Shown piece after piece: positions 1-13,200 of a stretch of 64,000 nt of DNA. How positions within the stretch are numbered: the first letter of the stretch is position 1; each line of letters starts with the position of its first letter. The notes beneath the pieces were generated by a model. That model made no database searches, was not told where the DNA came from, and saw nothing but the letters and a program-made list of their open reading frames with translations. Made by a program: the position numbers and the translations under genes. This DNA comes from Neelides folsomi (Eukaryota; Arthropoda; Collembola; Neelipleona; Neelidae): NCBI GenBank assembly GCA_034687125.1, contig JAQGBZ010000104.1, positions 62,001-126,000 of the forward strand. Direction: 5' to 3'.

Positions 1-3000
1 CTTCCTTTTGAAAAATTGGGAATGAATAAGAGGTCGGAGTAATGCCTCCCTGGGCTCCCAATATCTGATACCATGAAAAAAGTCATTTCTCACATGAAAA
101 GGAAACGTTCAGAGGGCCCTTTATGCTCCGTCCCTCACCTACGTCCACCTTACCACCCGGCTTTCCCGGTCTATGTGCTCTCTCAATTACGGTACTTCCC
201 TCTGCACAATCAACACTTTTCAAGACCTCTTGTGACTCCAGAGCAAACAGTTCGCCCATTTGATTCCCCACCTGATCCTCACACAACTAAGGAAATCCCA
301 TCAGACAAACATACACACACACAAAAATACAAGTTTATTCACTCCAACTCCGCTGACGGCGCAATTCCTCATCAAATGTCGAATTCTCTACATCTGTTAA
401 TGTGGCTCATTAAACCCAAACGGCATCTGATTCAGACCACATTAAATTACTTCTTGCTCAACAATCTCCCGCGGGATAAACAGCTTATTAATCGAGTCAG
501 CCGATTTAATGATGACCGAATAAATTCCAAAAGCTGAAGCATTAAATTCCATTTCACACTTTAATAGCTATAAAAGACCATCAAACCCTTTATTAATCTC
601 TTCACCTACATTCGATGCTTATCGCGATTATAATAATGACTCATGGAGAATATTTATAGGAATTGAACCAATTGCAACCCATCAACTTGTATCAAAAAGG
701 AGAATATTTAGATAACCCATGACAAAGAAGATTAATGAACGACAATTATGATATTATTGACTCATGCTTTATTTTTTCCAAAGAGTATTTAAAGATTGGA
801 CTTTGTTCTTGTTGTACGCCTTTAAGCTTATTAACCAAATAAAAGCTCTCCAATATATGAAAATTAGTAAAGGGTTAATTAACCGACTCCAAAATAATCC
901 TGTCTATCGCCGAGAAGAGGACGAGTAATCAACCGTACACAAAACGATATAAGAAGTCATTATCTCGACTAAAAACTTTTCTTCCCCCTATTGTGAAAGC
1001 TCAGTCCGAAAATAAAGCTACTGGAGGCTCCATTATGTCACTCCCTATTCTCCCCGGCTTCCTCACAAGAAAATGGCAAGCTGAGTGAGGAGGAGAATTG
1101 AGGTTGATTGATTGATCGCTCTTTGATAGGTATGCCTGGGTCCCCTCTAACTCTAACTCCTTCCCTTTAATATAATCATATAGCCCCCTTATAATGTACG
1201 ATATTCGTATATAAAGGTTCTATGTTCAAATTTTCAATTACAGTCAGTGTGAGTCGTATCAGTTCCATACGAATGAGATGGAAGCATTAGACATAGTTAG
1301 ACATAGTGCCGAGGAAATGAAAAAAGGATGAATGAGAAGGAGAGAGGTTCCTCAATGTGTTTTGAAAAGACAGAAGGAATGCGGGGTTCTCAAATTGAGA
1401 AAAACTTTTTTTTTCATTTGTTTGCCAAATACAACAATAAAGCCCCGACCACTAAACCAAGGGCCAAATGACGGATGTGTCTCTCATCTTTTATATAATC
1501 CAACATACACTTTCAATAAACTCCGGAATGAGAATAGAATTATAGGGGGAAGTTCCTTCCATGCAGAGTGGAAATGATCCGAGAGAACTGGAAGACCAAA
1601 GGAGTGGAAGTGTAATGAATCAAAATGAAGGAATCAGAAGATGAGACATTCCTTGAAATGACGCCAAGAAACTCATCAATCTACATCGACTGTTGTGAGT
1701 CTCATTGGGGTCTTGGGACTTGTGAGATTCTTCCCTCATCTTCCTCTCCATTCTTTTCCATCATCTTGTCCCAAGTTTGCCCCATCTTACACTAATCTCA
1801 AAAGGCTTCTTCCTTTTTTCCCCCTCCTTTTTGGAATTTTTCAATAGCCATTAAAATCGCATTAACCTCATTCTAATCGCGGAATACAACGAGAATTGTT
1901 TTATATTTAACAACCTTCCCTCTGATTCGAAGCCAATGAGTCCTTTTATCTATCTCTCCTCTTAATACAAATAATAAGAGACCTATCTTTTCCCACCACT
2001 ACCACCACCCTTGAACACCAGTGTCGAACATGAGTTGGTAATACATTGGAAATGGCAATAATGGAATAAATAGATTGAGCTCCTCTGTTGGATCCTCGTA
2101 ATCAATTTTGAGCATCCGTTAGGTAGAGTCCAGACACTTAGTACCTGTAACCTCTCTTCATTCTCATTATCACTTTCTCAATGGATGTTTGCTCCGGTCC
2201 TGAAGAACGAATCAAGAGGCTCCTTGCGAGGTGGGGACGAGTGCGAGGAAAACACTCTCTCGACCCAACTCTCATTATCCACTTGAGTGCTATAAGTCCT
2301 ATCCATTATCACATTAGGTAGTCTTGGTCGAAGGCTCGTAATCACCTAGCACCTTTTATCATAACTAACTACATATAACTAAATGCCCGTTTCTCACTCT
2401 CTCCCTTTGACAATCCATTTGGGCCTAAATATTCAAAATTGGGGAAATGTGGAGTGGTTGAGAGGGAGGCTGCAGTAAAGCCACGACCAGCAGCCCTTTC
2501 AACCCTCCCCATCAGCTGCCTCTGTCCGTCACGATCAAACAAATGTGGATTTCTCAATAATAAAATAGGGCCATTACAATACGGAGAGATTTACCGTAAG
2601 AGAGAGAGAGATTTCCCCTTTCCTCGTATATGGAAACGTTGAAAGGGTTTGAGAAAAAAAGAAGCCGGTTGGATCAACCAGAAATTATTCCTGATTTGGG
2701 GAAAAGGGATTTCCATTATGAAGGAGAGCCTCCATCGTCAGCATGCATAATAAAAGTAGCTGTCATGGTTAATCAAAGATTTTGTCATGCCGGTCGGGAA
2801 ATGGCTATTGGAAATGATGGCAAGCCTTTCCCCTCTTTACCCTATAAAATAAAAAGCACCTTTCCACAAATGAAGGGCACTCCCAGAGAATAGGAGGATA
2901 AAAAATGAAGAAAAAATTGATCAGCGCCCCTTTCATATGCTGAATGTTTCACCAAGCTTGGGCATTGATGGGAGAAAGTTTCGAGAAGCCTCCGCCTCTT

Positions 3001-6000
3001 TGAATATAAAAAAATTAAAAGGAATTGATGAGAAAAAGGGTCCGTTTGTTACCATCATTCACGCCTGGCAATTTTCGCCTTTTTCCAACCAACATCCATT
3101 CTCTCAATCTGAATCTCAATACAGGGAAACAGAGAGGGGCGAGGCATGAATAGAAAATAGGAAAATCCTATCAAAGAATCACAAAAAATCCCTGAATGTG
3201 GAAACTTCCCGGGTGCAGGTGAGGTGAAGGTGATAAGAACCCTAACGAAAGACGAACCAGCTGGATCAAAAATCCTTTTTAACCGATCAAAAAATTCGTC
3301 AATTCTACATTCATCTGCTTAAAAATAAAATCGGTCCTATTGAGAGGGACTGATTCGCCTCGCCTCTAACTTTCATTTTCCCATTATTGAAAAGGAATAA
3401 TAAAAATACGTTGGATTCCCTCAAGAGAGCCGATAAGTGGAAGTTCCTCCCTTCCAGTTTACACACAGGAGCAGATCGAGGTTTTCGGGAGAAACATCAT
3501 TAGCTTTCGAACAGTATGGGATTATGGCTAAGCATAAAAGTGAGAGAAACTCGTTGAGTTTTCGGCTCCTCTGGTTCAAGATTTAAGGAAGCATATGGTT
3601 GGACGTCTCAAGTAACGGGCCAGATGCTTGATATGCTCATTTTCCACCAAAACAACAAAATCCGAAGAGGAAAGGGCCATTTTCGATAGAGCCTTGCATT
3701 AGTGAGTGAATTCCATCTGGGTGGATGTGTGTGGACCCACTTTCCCTCACCAACTCAAGGAGTCAAATTCTTCCCCGTGCCATCCTCTCCAAAGATTCGA
3801 GAGAAACAACCAGACGAAATTACCCAACAGGGAAATTGATGAGAGAGACCCTTTCACACCACCCCCCATATTTATTTCATTCTCCAGCTCAAAATTCAAG
3901 ATGCTTCGACCCTCTTCCACATTATACGTCTTTAGCAGAAATAAACTGAAGGGAGACCTTTTTTCTTAATTCAATAATCCGTTATAATAATAAGTCCCAA
4001 CCATATAAATACCTTTATTCACACTTAAAATTAGCCCTCTGTGAGAATAACTTTATAATGCTTAAAAATGATGGTAAATCGGGATGAATTTTGTGGAATA
4101 GAATTAATGGGGTGGAATTAATTTAAATATGACAAATGTATGAATATTAATAACATTAATAAGGGTCTTAAGTGATAAGTCCATATTTGACCATTTTGTC
4201 TTACTTCTTTGAAGAGGAGGTGAACAATAATATGTACATTATGAAGGGAGTGGGGAAGAGACAGGGGAACAAAGAATAAGATATAGAGGTAGGAGCGAGT
4301 CGAGGACATTTTATAAAGGGAGAGAACCAAGGGCCAAATAATAGGCCGATCACTACAAGTGGAGGGATGGAAAGCGGGGCGTCGTGCTCTTTGATTCTTA
4401 CTAAAGATAAAATGCATCGGAGTCTTAAGGATGATTTTCACATTGAAATTGTTGATCGAGGTCTCCTCCGCTTTCTTCCAAGGACCAACATGGATTTTAT
4501 CAAATACCAGTGGAAGGTACCTTCTTTGGTTCACCATTTACCATTAGCCCCGCTCTATACCCAAGTGGGGATAAGAAGGGCCCTTAAGGCCATCCAAATC
4601 CGTTTCACCAGCCTCGAAGGCTTCCTCTGTTTACGAAAAATGTGAGGGTTGGAAATTAAGAATGTAAAGTCCCATCACGATTCGAATAAATATAAATGGA
4701 TTAGACGGAATAAATGTAAAAAAAATAGATATGGAGGTCAATGTTCAGCTCTTAACTCAAATATGGCAAAGCTGACATGGGAAAGGAGAAATGATGGAGT
4801 GAAGGGTCTTCCTCTCGCGTGAAATCAAAGAGTATGTGGAGAGAGAGTGACCTTTTGGTTTAAAGGATCCATTGAGGATTATGAGTTGGATTTGTCCAAG
4901 TTTGATGGGGACTTGAAGGGCCACCCCCTCCAGCCACCGCCACCGATGGCGACAAAAATAATGATGACGAACCATGTTGAATCGTTATGGTGGAACAAGG
5001 TACTTGGGAGGAGGTGAGGTCCGCATAGGATCCTTCGATTCCTTCAAGGCCTCTTCGATGGACCAAAAAGCCCCCATGCCCCACCTCATCAAATTAAAAA
5101 TCCAGCAAGATATCCATACTGCCCTGACCTACATTATCAAAAATTTTGTTGGAGTAAGGAGGGGCGGACAGGCTGACTGGAAGATCGGGCGAACCCTTGG
5201 GAAGACCCAAGCTAAAAATTGGTAAACAGATTCTCGCCCGCTCACCAACCACGAATCCAAGATGAGAGAAAAAAAGTGATGATGACTGAAGAAGCAATTT
5301 ACCCAATGTCCATCCATCTGGTTCCCCTCCCTCTCCGAGAAAAATAAATCCGACCCATGCCATCCCACTAAATTCTTTTCACATGTCAGCCCAAAGGTCG
5401 ACCGATTGTTCAACTCGGTCGATTAAGGATAATTAATCCAAATACAAATTGGGGCCAATATCATTCACTCACTCGTGGGTTGAAAAAGAACATTGTTTCT
5501 TAAGGTTGAGAAACTATTGGTGAGAACTTGGAATTTCACAATCTTTATGCAGATGACTTTCTATTTTAAGAAAGATTTTCGATGGGGTTTAACAATTTAG
5601 ATTACGCCGGCTGCTCCCTCATAGCCCTGCTCATTATCAGCCAATAAAGACGTTCGAGGTTTTATCTGGCCGACCTCATGTTCTCCTAATGCTTCCGAGC
5701 CCTAATTTCTCTAAATTGAAATTTGAATAGGGCCATCAGCATTCCAATTTTTATTCATCCAATTTTCCACTCCTTGATAATAAATGAGATGGGGATAAAA
5801 AGTGAGAAGTCCCTTGATATCTCTTCGCCACCATCATACTTCTATTCAGCTCAGCATTAATTTGGAATCCAAATAAAAATAAGATCTCACGTCAGCACTC
5901 CACAGTCCCAATCGGGAATTAGCAAGAGCGTGCTAATGAAAGTAAGTGAGAAAAAAATGACTCGGGGGATCTGATATGAACTCTTACGATCTATTTCGAT

Positions 6001-7356
6001 CTGAGATGATAAACGGTATAATACAAGGAAAAAATATTTCTCAATCGAGTATAAAACTAATAAAAAATAATAATATTCCATACAAATAATACCCTACATT
6101 CAACTTCATAACCTTTCATTAAATCCTCCTATTCAAATGCTTATTCATGGTGATGATAACAATGGGTCGGAGAATGGAAGATTCCTTCCTTGTGTGAACT
6201 CTTGTGCAAGAATGTATTTTCCCATTATCCCTCCCATCAAGGATGAAAAATTAATTAAAAGGAATGAAATTGTTTTGAGGTTGAGACAGACAAATAGTTT
6301 GAGGGGATCGTAAAAATGAAGGAAAGGAACATAAGAGAAATGTAAACGGTGAGTCGTAAAAAACATCCGGGAAGATCTCCCTTCACCTGTTCGCTCTTCA
6401 TGATATAAAAATATTTTCATGATATTTTTATGATACCTCTGGGGTACGATTCTCAAATAGGAATTAATACAATGGACCACAACCGTCTTGTATGAGGATT
6501 GGAGAAGGGAAAGCGCTTTCACGTAGCATTTCTCAAGAGCCTCAATCCCACACATAGGAGCCCCTCAAATAAGGTTGAAATAAATCGGAAGGTCCTTTAT
6601 ATCAAAGTCAATTGTAAAAGGATTTTCCAACCAAATAATTAGGGTTTTCCCCTCCATGTTAATCTATCAAGCTTGTCACTCTGCGTTTCATTCTAATATA
6701 AAAGTTGGGTGAATTAAGAAGAAGTCAACTTGGAGTCAGTGGACACTTGGATGGAGGTTTAATAGGAGCAATAAATTCAAATTCATGCGATCCACATGTG
6801 TGTAAATTGAATGAATATTTAGAAACATTCTATTTGAATGTTCATTCCAAGTTGTTCGTGCCAAAGAGCAAGCGAGTCGAATAAAATTGCAATAATAATA
6901 TGTTAGATGAGACATATTAATTTGATCGAAGAAATGTATGGGAGGTCGAGTGTCGAAGAGGGAGAGAAAAAAACAAAATAATAATTTACATTTCATATCA
7001 GAAAGCCTCCTTTTCAACTTTGGCTCAAGTTCTTCATTATTAATCATAATCATATTACCCATCAGAAATGCATTTTATTTATCAACATTTGACTTTACAT
7101 ATGTCCTCATTTAAAGCTTGTGTCCTGATGGATCAAATATCATTTTTTCCACTATTCTTATTTATTTAGCCTACTTCCTTTTGCCTCAGCCGTCGATAAT
7201 TTATTCAACTGTTAGGATGATAAATTAATTTGACTCATCCTATCTCCCTAATCAAATGTCTTAATCGCGGCAATGGCTTTACAATACAACATTGTATACT
7301 ATGTAATGTAATTTATAAAATGAGGAGATTCTATAAGTAAGAAACATTGGACTTAC
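1..7356. other. gene-poor region of mixed composition
   Basis: No reading frame in this stretch has recognisable protein similarity, and no chain of splice-compatible exons could be built on either strand. The longest open frame (73-537, +) is low in information and matches nothing I know. Composition is less AT-rich than the DHX34 region, with many short G/A-rich and C/T-rich runs. That resembles the 20-41 kb and 53-60 kb blocks. It may be intron or regulatory DNA of the minus-strand gene whose possible first coding exon lies at 7357-7392. There is a short CA run near 311-322 and a GA run near 2601-2612. Confidence 0.5.
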
Positions 7357-7392
7357 CAAAGAACCTTCAATATCGCTCTCGTGGTTCTCCAT
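7357..7392 (-). CDS. possible first coding exon of a minus-strand gene that leaves the window on the left
   Basis: On the minus strand an ATG at 7392-7390 opens a 12-codon frame, MENHESDIEGSL, that runs without a stop into a strong donor, GTAAGT, at 7356-7351. The ATG has a purine at -3 and G at +4. The upstream 7393-7770 stretch is markedly GC-richer than its surroundings, as a 5' UTR or promoter would be. The same frame is open back to about 7485, so the exon could start earlier behind the T-rich tract and AG near 7463. No later exon was found between 1 and 7350, so any partner would lie outside the window or be too short to recognise. The product is unknown. The evidence is one splice site plus a start context, so this is a suggestion only. 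Confidence 0.25.
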
Positions 7393-10200
7393 GCTGGTCG
7401 GGTAACAGGGAACCGGGTCTCGGTTTTTGACCCGAATTTTGGAAATGGTATCGGAACGGTCACTCACAAAAAAAAATAATTGCAAGTGAGCCTCGGTGAG
7501 ACTTGTAAGACGGGAGGAAACCAGGGACTGACACTCCGACTGGACTTGTGGTAGCCGACTGAGAGTGAGCGGAGGTGGTCGTGGCTCCCGTTGATCACTC
7601 CTCCTCTCGATGATCCCTTGGCAGTCGGCCCTACAGCACCGCCTTGCTCACATTTAATTCGCCGATGCGGCCCCCGCCAGCCCTCAACCACGCCTGTTCA
7701 GATCCGCCCTTTCATCCCTCTTCACCCCTTCCTGCAAGAGATCCAACGTTTAGTTAACTCATTGCGCATCACAATTAATTAGTTATTATTAAAACTTGAC
7801 CAGAAATAGGGGCTAAGAACCAAAGGGTAAATTAAACAAGAATTAAATCATTCCACGAATTCCCCTTCTTACCAGTTACAAAGTTTTAAAATAAATTGTA
7901 ATTTATAATCCTTTGGCTCAAACTGATGATAAAATGATAACAGAGAGGGTTATTGTTTATATTACTTATTCACATTCTTATATTGAGATAATACTTTATC
8001 AACATGATATATTGTAAGCATTTACTTAATGTTAGTACCTTCTTTCTGTTAAAATAAAGTCTTTGCAATATGTACCAGAAACAGAGGGTTTAAAATCAAA
8101 TTATTGATAAGGATGTTAAATATTTCATTGTGTGATATTAATAAATATAATAAGTAACAGATATAAAAGTATTATAATACAGATACAAAAGTAATACTTA
8201 TATCCTGACATTATTTATAATCGGCAATCGACCATTTGGGGAGATTAAAATTGTACACAATATAATTTAAGTCATAATACAAAATCGTAAAACATAATAT
8301 TATAGGGTAAAATCTACGCAGTTGTGATTTGAATTGGTTAATTAATTTATAATATGTAGAATTGATAAAGTTTAAAAGCGATGATTGAAACAATTGAGGA
8401 GAATCTGAAAAGTTGTTCAGCCTAATTATATTACACATAAAGATAAAACATGTAACAAAACTTGGTTCAGACTTTTAGATTAACAATTCAATTTTCGATA
8501 AATCAAATGATGCAATTTGAATTTTGACAGATAAAATATGGATGTAAAATACTTACATGGAACTTTATTTTAATGGGTTTGAATATTTTAAAGTCTTCGG
8601 TAAGAAAGAATGTTTTTAATATTTTACAAATATTCCGCGATCGCTCGACAATTTTGAGAATGAATCTGAATCTGCGAATCTGCGAATCTGCAAATGAGAA
8701 TCAATGAATTAAATTACAAAATATTAGTTTTATAAATAATATACACATACAAGTACTTGTACCGACAAATACGTCAAAGAGTTACTAACATTCCAATTTT
8801 TAGTTAAAGATGTGAATTTTACCTGGAAAGTGCAAATGTGAAGATTCTGTGGGTGGTGGTCCTTTTCTTTGTAACGTAACGTAAACTTCTTTGACTTTTT
8901 GACAATCAGCAGCAAAAAGTTAAAGTGCTCTGTGCTCTTATAATCTGAAGATTATTTATAAAATTGCAATTCGTAGTTCTCTTTCGAGTCGAAAGGGTTG
9001 TAAAGTCGAAGGCGCCGTGAATCTTTCTAAATAAAACGATCTGATTAGTATTTGAATCTATAGTGTATTCTTATTATATTCCTCGCCGATTCGATTTAGA
9101 CCATATATTACTAATACTATAATGTATGAAAACGTTATAAATTGGATATTTACCTCTTGATTCATCAGGATTTTCTTGCATTAAAAAGTGTAAAAAGAGT
9201 TAGAGATGGAGATGAAAAAGTTAATTAATATTAGACTTTAATCTTCCATCAGATTAAAGTCAATGTCCTTAATTAGATCCTCATTAATTAGTCCAAAATA
9301 TAACTGCCGATCTTCTATTTTTCTGTTAATTCAAGATTGCAAAAATCGTTCAATCCTGTCTCCTTCATATCCATTCATGGCTTCACTTTATAAACTCTAT
9401 GATTTACTATATAGTAGTAGATTAATACATATTATAAGTCAACATAAAAATATGAGTGGTGTATTGTATTTAATATAGTTCATTTTAATGTATGGCCTTC
9501 TTTTGTATCCTCTTGTAACCCTTTTCCTTTTTATCGTTAACTTTTGTATCACGATTCGTGCGTTCTCTCTTTCACTTTCATTCTTGCGCTTGTCAAAGAA
9601 TCTAGCGGAGAAGGAATAAGCATATACACATTCAAACCCAAACGCGCACTTTGCACTTGTCGAATACAAAATATTTCACAAAATCGGCAAAACATTTTAG
9701 TAAAATGATTTTACAATACAATTGCGATTATCCAATTAAAATTATTTCATACATCGTTAATACATAAATATACAAGGAATCCAGATACTTGAATATCGCA
9801 TAAATCAAGAAATTTTATAATTATAATAATTTAGAGCAATCTTGAAATTAGAATCTTTCACAAAAAAGTTAAGTGTCATATAGGTCAATTGTCGATTTAG
9901 TCAATTTATTGTTATTGTAAAAATGATTGTTCATTGTCTGTATTAAACTCTAGATATATGATGTTTCTAAATCTAACTTTAATGTAATAAATATTTAAAT
10001 ATAAACATATTAAAGTTTAGTCAATTACATTAAGTTATTAAACTTGACACTTTTTTGGTAAGTTTGCTCTACTAAATAAATAAGTCGTTTTGTAATTTGA
10101 ATATTCTTATATTTATAAATTCCTTAATATATTTTATAATTAACTATTTTTATTGTCATCATAAGATAAAAAATAATTATGTAATTTGATAAATTAAGAA
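7393..10200. other. intergenic spacer, AT-rich from about 7.8 kb
   Basis: 7393-7770 is GC-rich and could be the 5' end of the candidate minus-strand gene. From about 7780 to the DHX34 start the sequence is strongly AT-rich, with no convincing coding frame on either strand. The DHX34 promoter should lie in the last few hundred bases, but no TATA box at a plausible distance could be singled out against this background. Confidence 0.6.
8662..8691. repeat. short tandem repeat, 8-bp unit
   Basis: Three perfect head-to-tail copies of GAATCTGC are preceded by a partial copy, GAATCT. This is an ordinary small tandem repeat in intergenic DNA; no function is suggested. Confidence 0.85.
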
Positions 10201-13200
10201 ATGTACCGGTCGAGATCCCCGAGAAAACTTAGTTTAGATGACCAGCCTTCAAGTTCAAGACGGAGACATTCACCCGAGTCAAAACATCGTCATTCAAGAG
10301 AAGATCGAGGACATAAAAGACATCACAGAGGCGATGATGATTCACATCATTCTCGATCGAGAAAGCAGATCAAGTCAGAGGATGATTACCAATTTGATGT
10401 CCACGTTTTTAAATCACATTTTGACCGGATGTTCTTTCGTGACTCGGACATCATTTCTAAAGGAAGTCAGCAATATTTAGATTTCTGGAAGTTTTATGAT
10501 AAAATTCAGAGAATACAACGGCAGAAGGAACTCGCTGGGCTAAATGCGTCTTTGGATGATTCTCTTAAAATTCACGATGTAAAAACAATGCTTGTTTCGG
10601 GAGTTGAAGTACCTAAAAAGTATTCAAAGAAATATACTCTTCCATTTTCATTTAAATATTCTAAGGCAGAAGATTATATACTGAAATTATATCCAGGTTT
10701 GGAAATTTTACAATTAATTAATATATTGTTCATTAAGAATATTGTTTAATATTAAAATTTGTTTTAGAGGATCAACTTTATATTAAGAAAAATGTACCCG
10801 AGAAAGTTATTGTCGATTTCTTACAAACCTTACTTTATTTTGTCGATTTTTTACAAAAAGAAAGGTTTTCCAAGTTGAAGAAATTAAGAGAATCCCAAGC
10901 AGCTTTACCTATTGCTCAATACAGGTGTTATTAGTTATTAGTCAAAGTTCAATTTGTAGTTTTTATAATTATTATTGGTAACTTGCAAAATAAGGAGGAT
11001 TGCAAATAATATTTTATAATATAATTTCATGTCTAATTGAATGTTTACTTTAGAGAGGAAATTGTTTCGATTCTTGATAAAACTAATGTTTTAATCATAG
11101 CTGGAGATACAGGTTGTGGCAAATCAACTCAAGTTCCGCAATACTTATTAAGGGCTAAGTATAAGAATATAGGTAAGAAATGAGACTTAATTCTTTCACA
11201 CTTTACGATTAATTTAATATGCAAATAATGGAGGATTTCTTGCATTCAAAGTATAATCTTTTTATTACTTTTATATTACTATAAATGTCAATGTTGGCTT
11301 TGTGCATTAATTGTCAATTGCTCATTTTGATTAGCATGTACTCAGCCTAGAAGAATTGCATGTCTTTCACTCTGCAAACGCGTGGCCGTTGAAACACTTA
11401 ACGAATATGGGAGTGAGGTCGGCTATCAAATTCGTTTTGAAAAGAGAAAAACTCAACATACGAAAATTGTTTTTATTACTGAAGGTCTATTACTGCGACA
11501 AGTAATTATGACATTCATTCAAATATTCCATTCTTTAATAATCTTGTGTTAATGAGACTTAAATTAATTATCATTTCAATCATATTTTACTAAGCGTACA
11601 TATAGGCATTTACTTATTTTCATTCATCCTTAATTGTCATTTGCACTTTGAATATAAAAATATTTAAAATAAAATTAGTTTACCTATTTAATAATTTGCT
11701 AATATTTTAGGTAAGTACTGAAAGTTTACTAACGAACTATGATGTCATCGTACTTGATGAAGTTCATGAACGACATTTACACGGAGATTTTCTTCTTGGA
11801 ATTATGAAATGCCTTCTTTATCAACGAAGTGACATTAAAATCATCCTTATGTCAGCAACCATCAATACCGAATTGTTTCAAAATTACTTCCAAGGACTTG
11901 CTCCAATTATAACAGTAAGATATTACTTAATTTAGAACCATAATTGTAACATATTTATTTTGAATTCATGATAATGTTCTCTGATATCGATGTCCAATGT
12001 GTTTAGGTTCCTGGAAGATTATTCCCCATTAAAATGATGTATCGACCTGTGTCCGTTGAAGAATTAAATACAAGAAGTGGTAAACTGAATCCAACTCCTT
12101 ATGTGAGAATTCTTCAGCTAATCGATGATAAATTTCCAAGTACGAAAACAAGTTCTATAATTTATAAACATGAATTATGTTAAATGTTATAAATATAGAA
12201 TACTTTTAAATTTTAATTATTTTAATGTGAATTAGCCGACGAAAGAGGAGACGTATTGATTTTTTTAAGTGGAATGAACGAAATTACAATGGTTGTTGAA
12301 GCCGCCCAAATCTACGCTGAACAAACCAAGAAATGGATAATTCTTCCACTTCACAGCACTCTTTCTATTGATGACCAAGATAAGGTATTTAAGATCTTTT
12401 GATTTCATCAAAATTCAAAAGATATGTTAATCATTATAGGCTTTTGACTATCCACCTGAAGGAGTTCGCAAATGCATTGTGTCAACAAATATAGCTGAAA
12501 CTTCAATCACGATTGATGGAATTCGATTCGTCGTTGATTCTGGGAAAGTTAAAGAAATGGCTTATGATCCCAACTGTAAAATGCAACGATTAAAGGAATT
12601 TTGGATTAGTAAAGCAAGTGCTGAACAACGTAAAGGTCGAGCAGGAAGAACTGGACCTGGTGTTTGTTACCGCTTGTATTCTGAATCAGAATACGAAGAA
12701 ATGGAGGCTTATTCAACGCCTGAAATTCAAAGAGTTCCTTTAGATTCCCTCTTACTTCAAATGATCTCTATTGGAATTCCCGACTGTAGAAAATTTCCGT
12801 TCATTGAGCCTCCTTTGGCTGAGAGCATTGAGAGCTCAATTTTACGACTCAAAGAACAGGTTGACAAAATATTACAAAAGTTGCATTACATTTAGTGTTA
12901 CAATATATTACAATTTAATTATTTCAATAAATGAATGGGGAATGGAAATATTTAATATTTACTTAATGTATCTTTATTATTTAAATAGGGAGCTCTTACG
13001 GATGAAGAAACTTTAACCCCAATAGGGAAAACTTTGTCTCAACTCCCGGTGGATGTTACAATTGGGAAAATGCTAATAATGGGAACACTGTTCGATCAAA
13101 TTGACGCCGTTCTTTCTCTTGCAGCAGCTCTTAGCGTTCAAAGTCCCTTTACAAGTTATGCTCACCGAGATCCAGACTGCGTCGTATGTTATTAAATCAG

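Noticed and set aside
73-537. 154-residue plus-strand open frame near the left edge
   Set aside because: No domain, no splice context, biased His/Pro/Ser content from C/T-rich DNA, and no match to a family I know.
9439-9669. 76-residue minus-strand open frame upstream of DHX34
   Set aside because: Lies in AT-rich spacer with no family similarity, and its composition follows the background.
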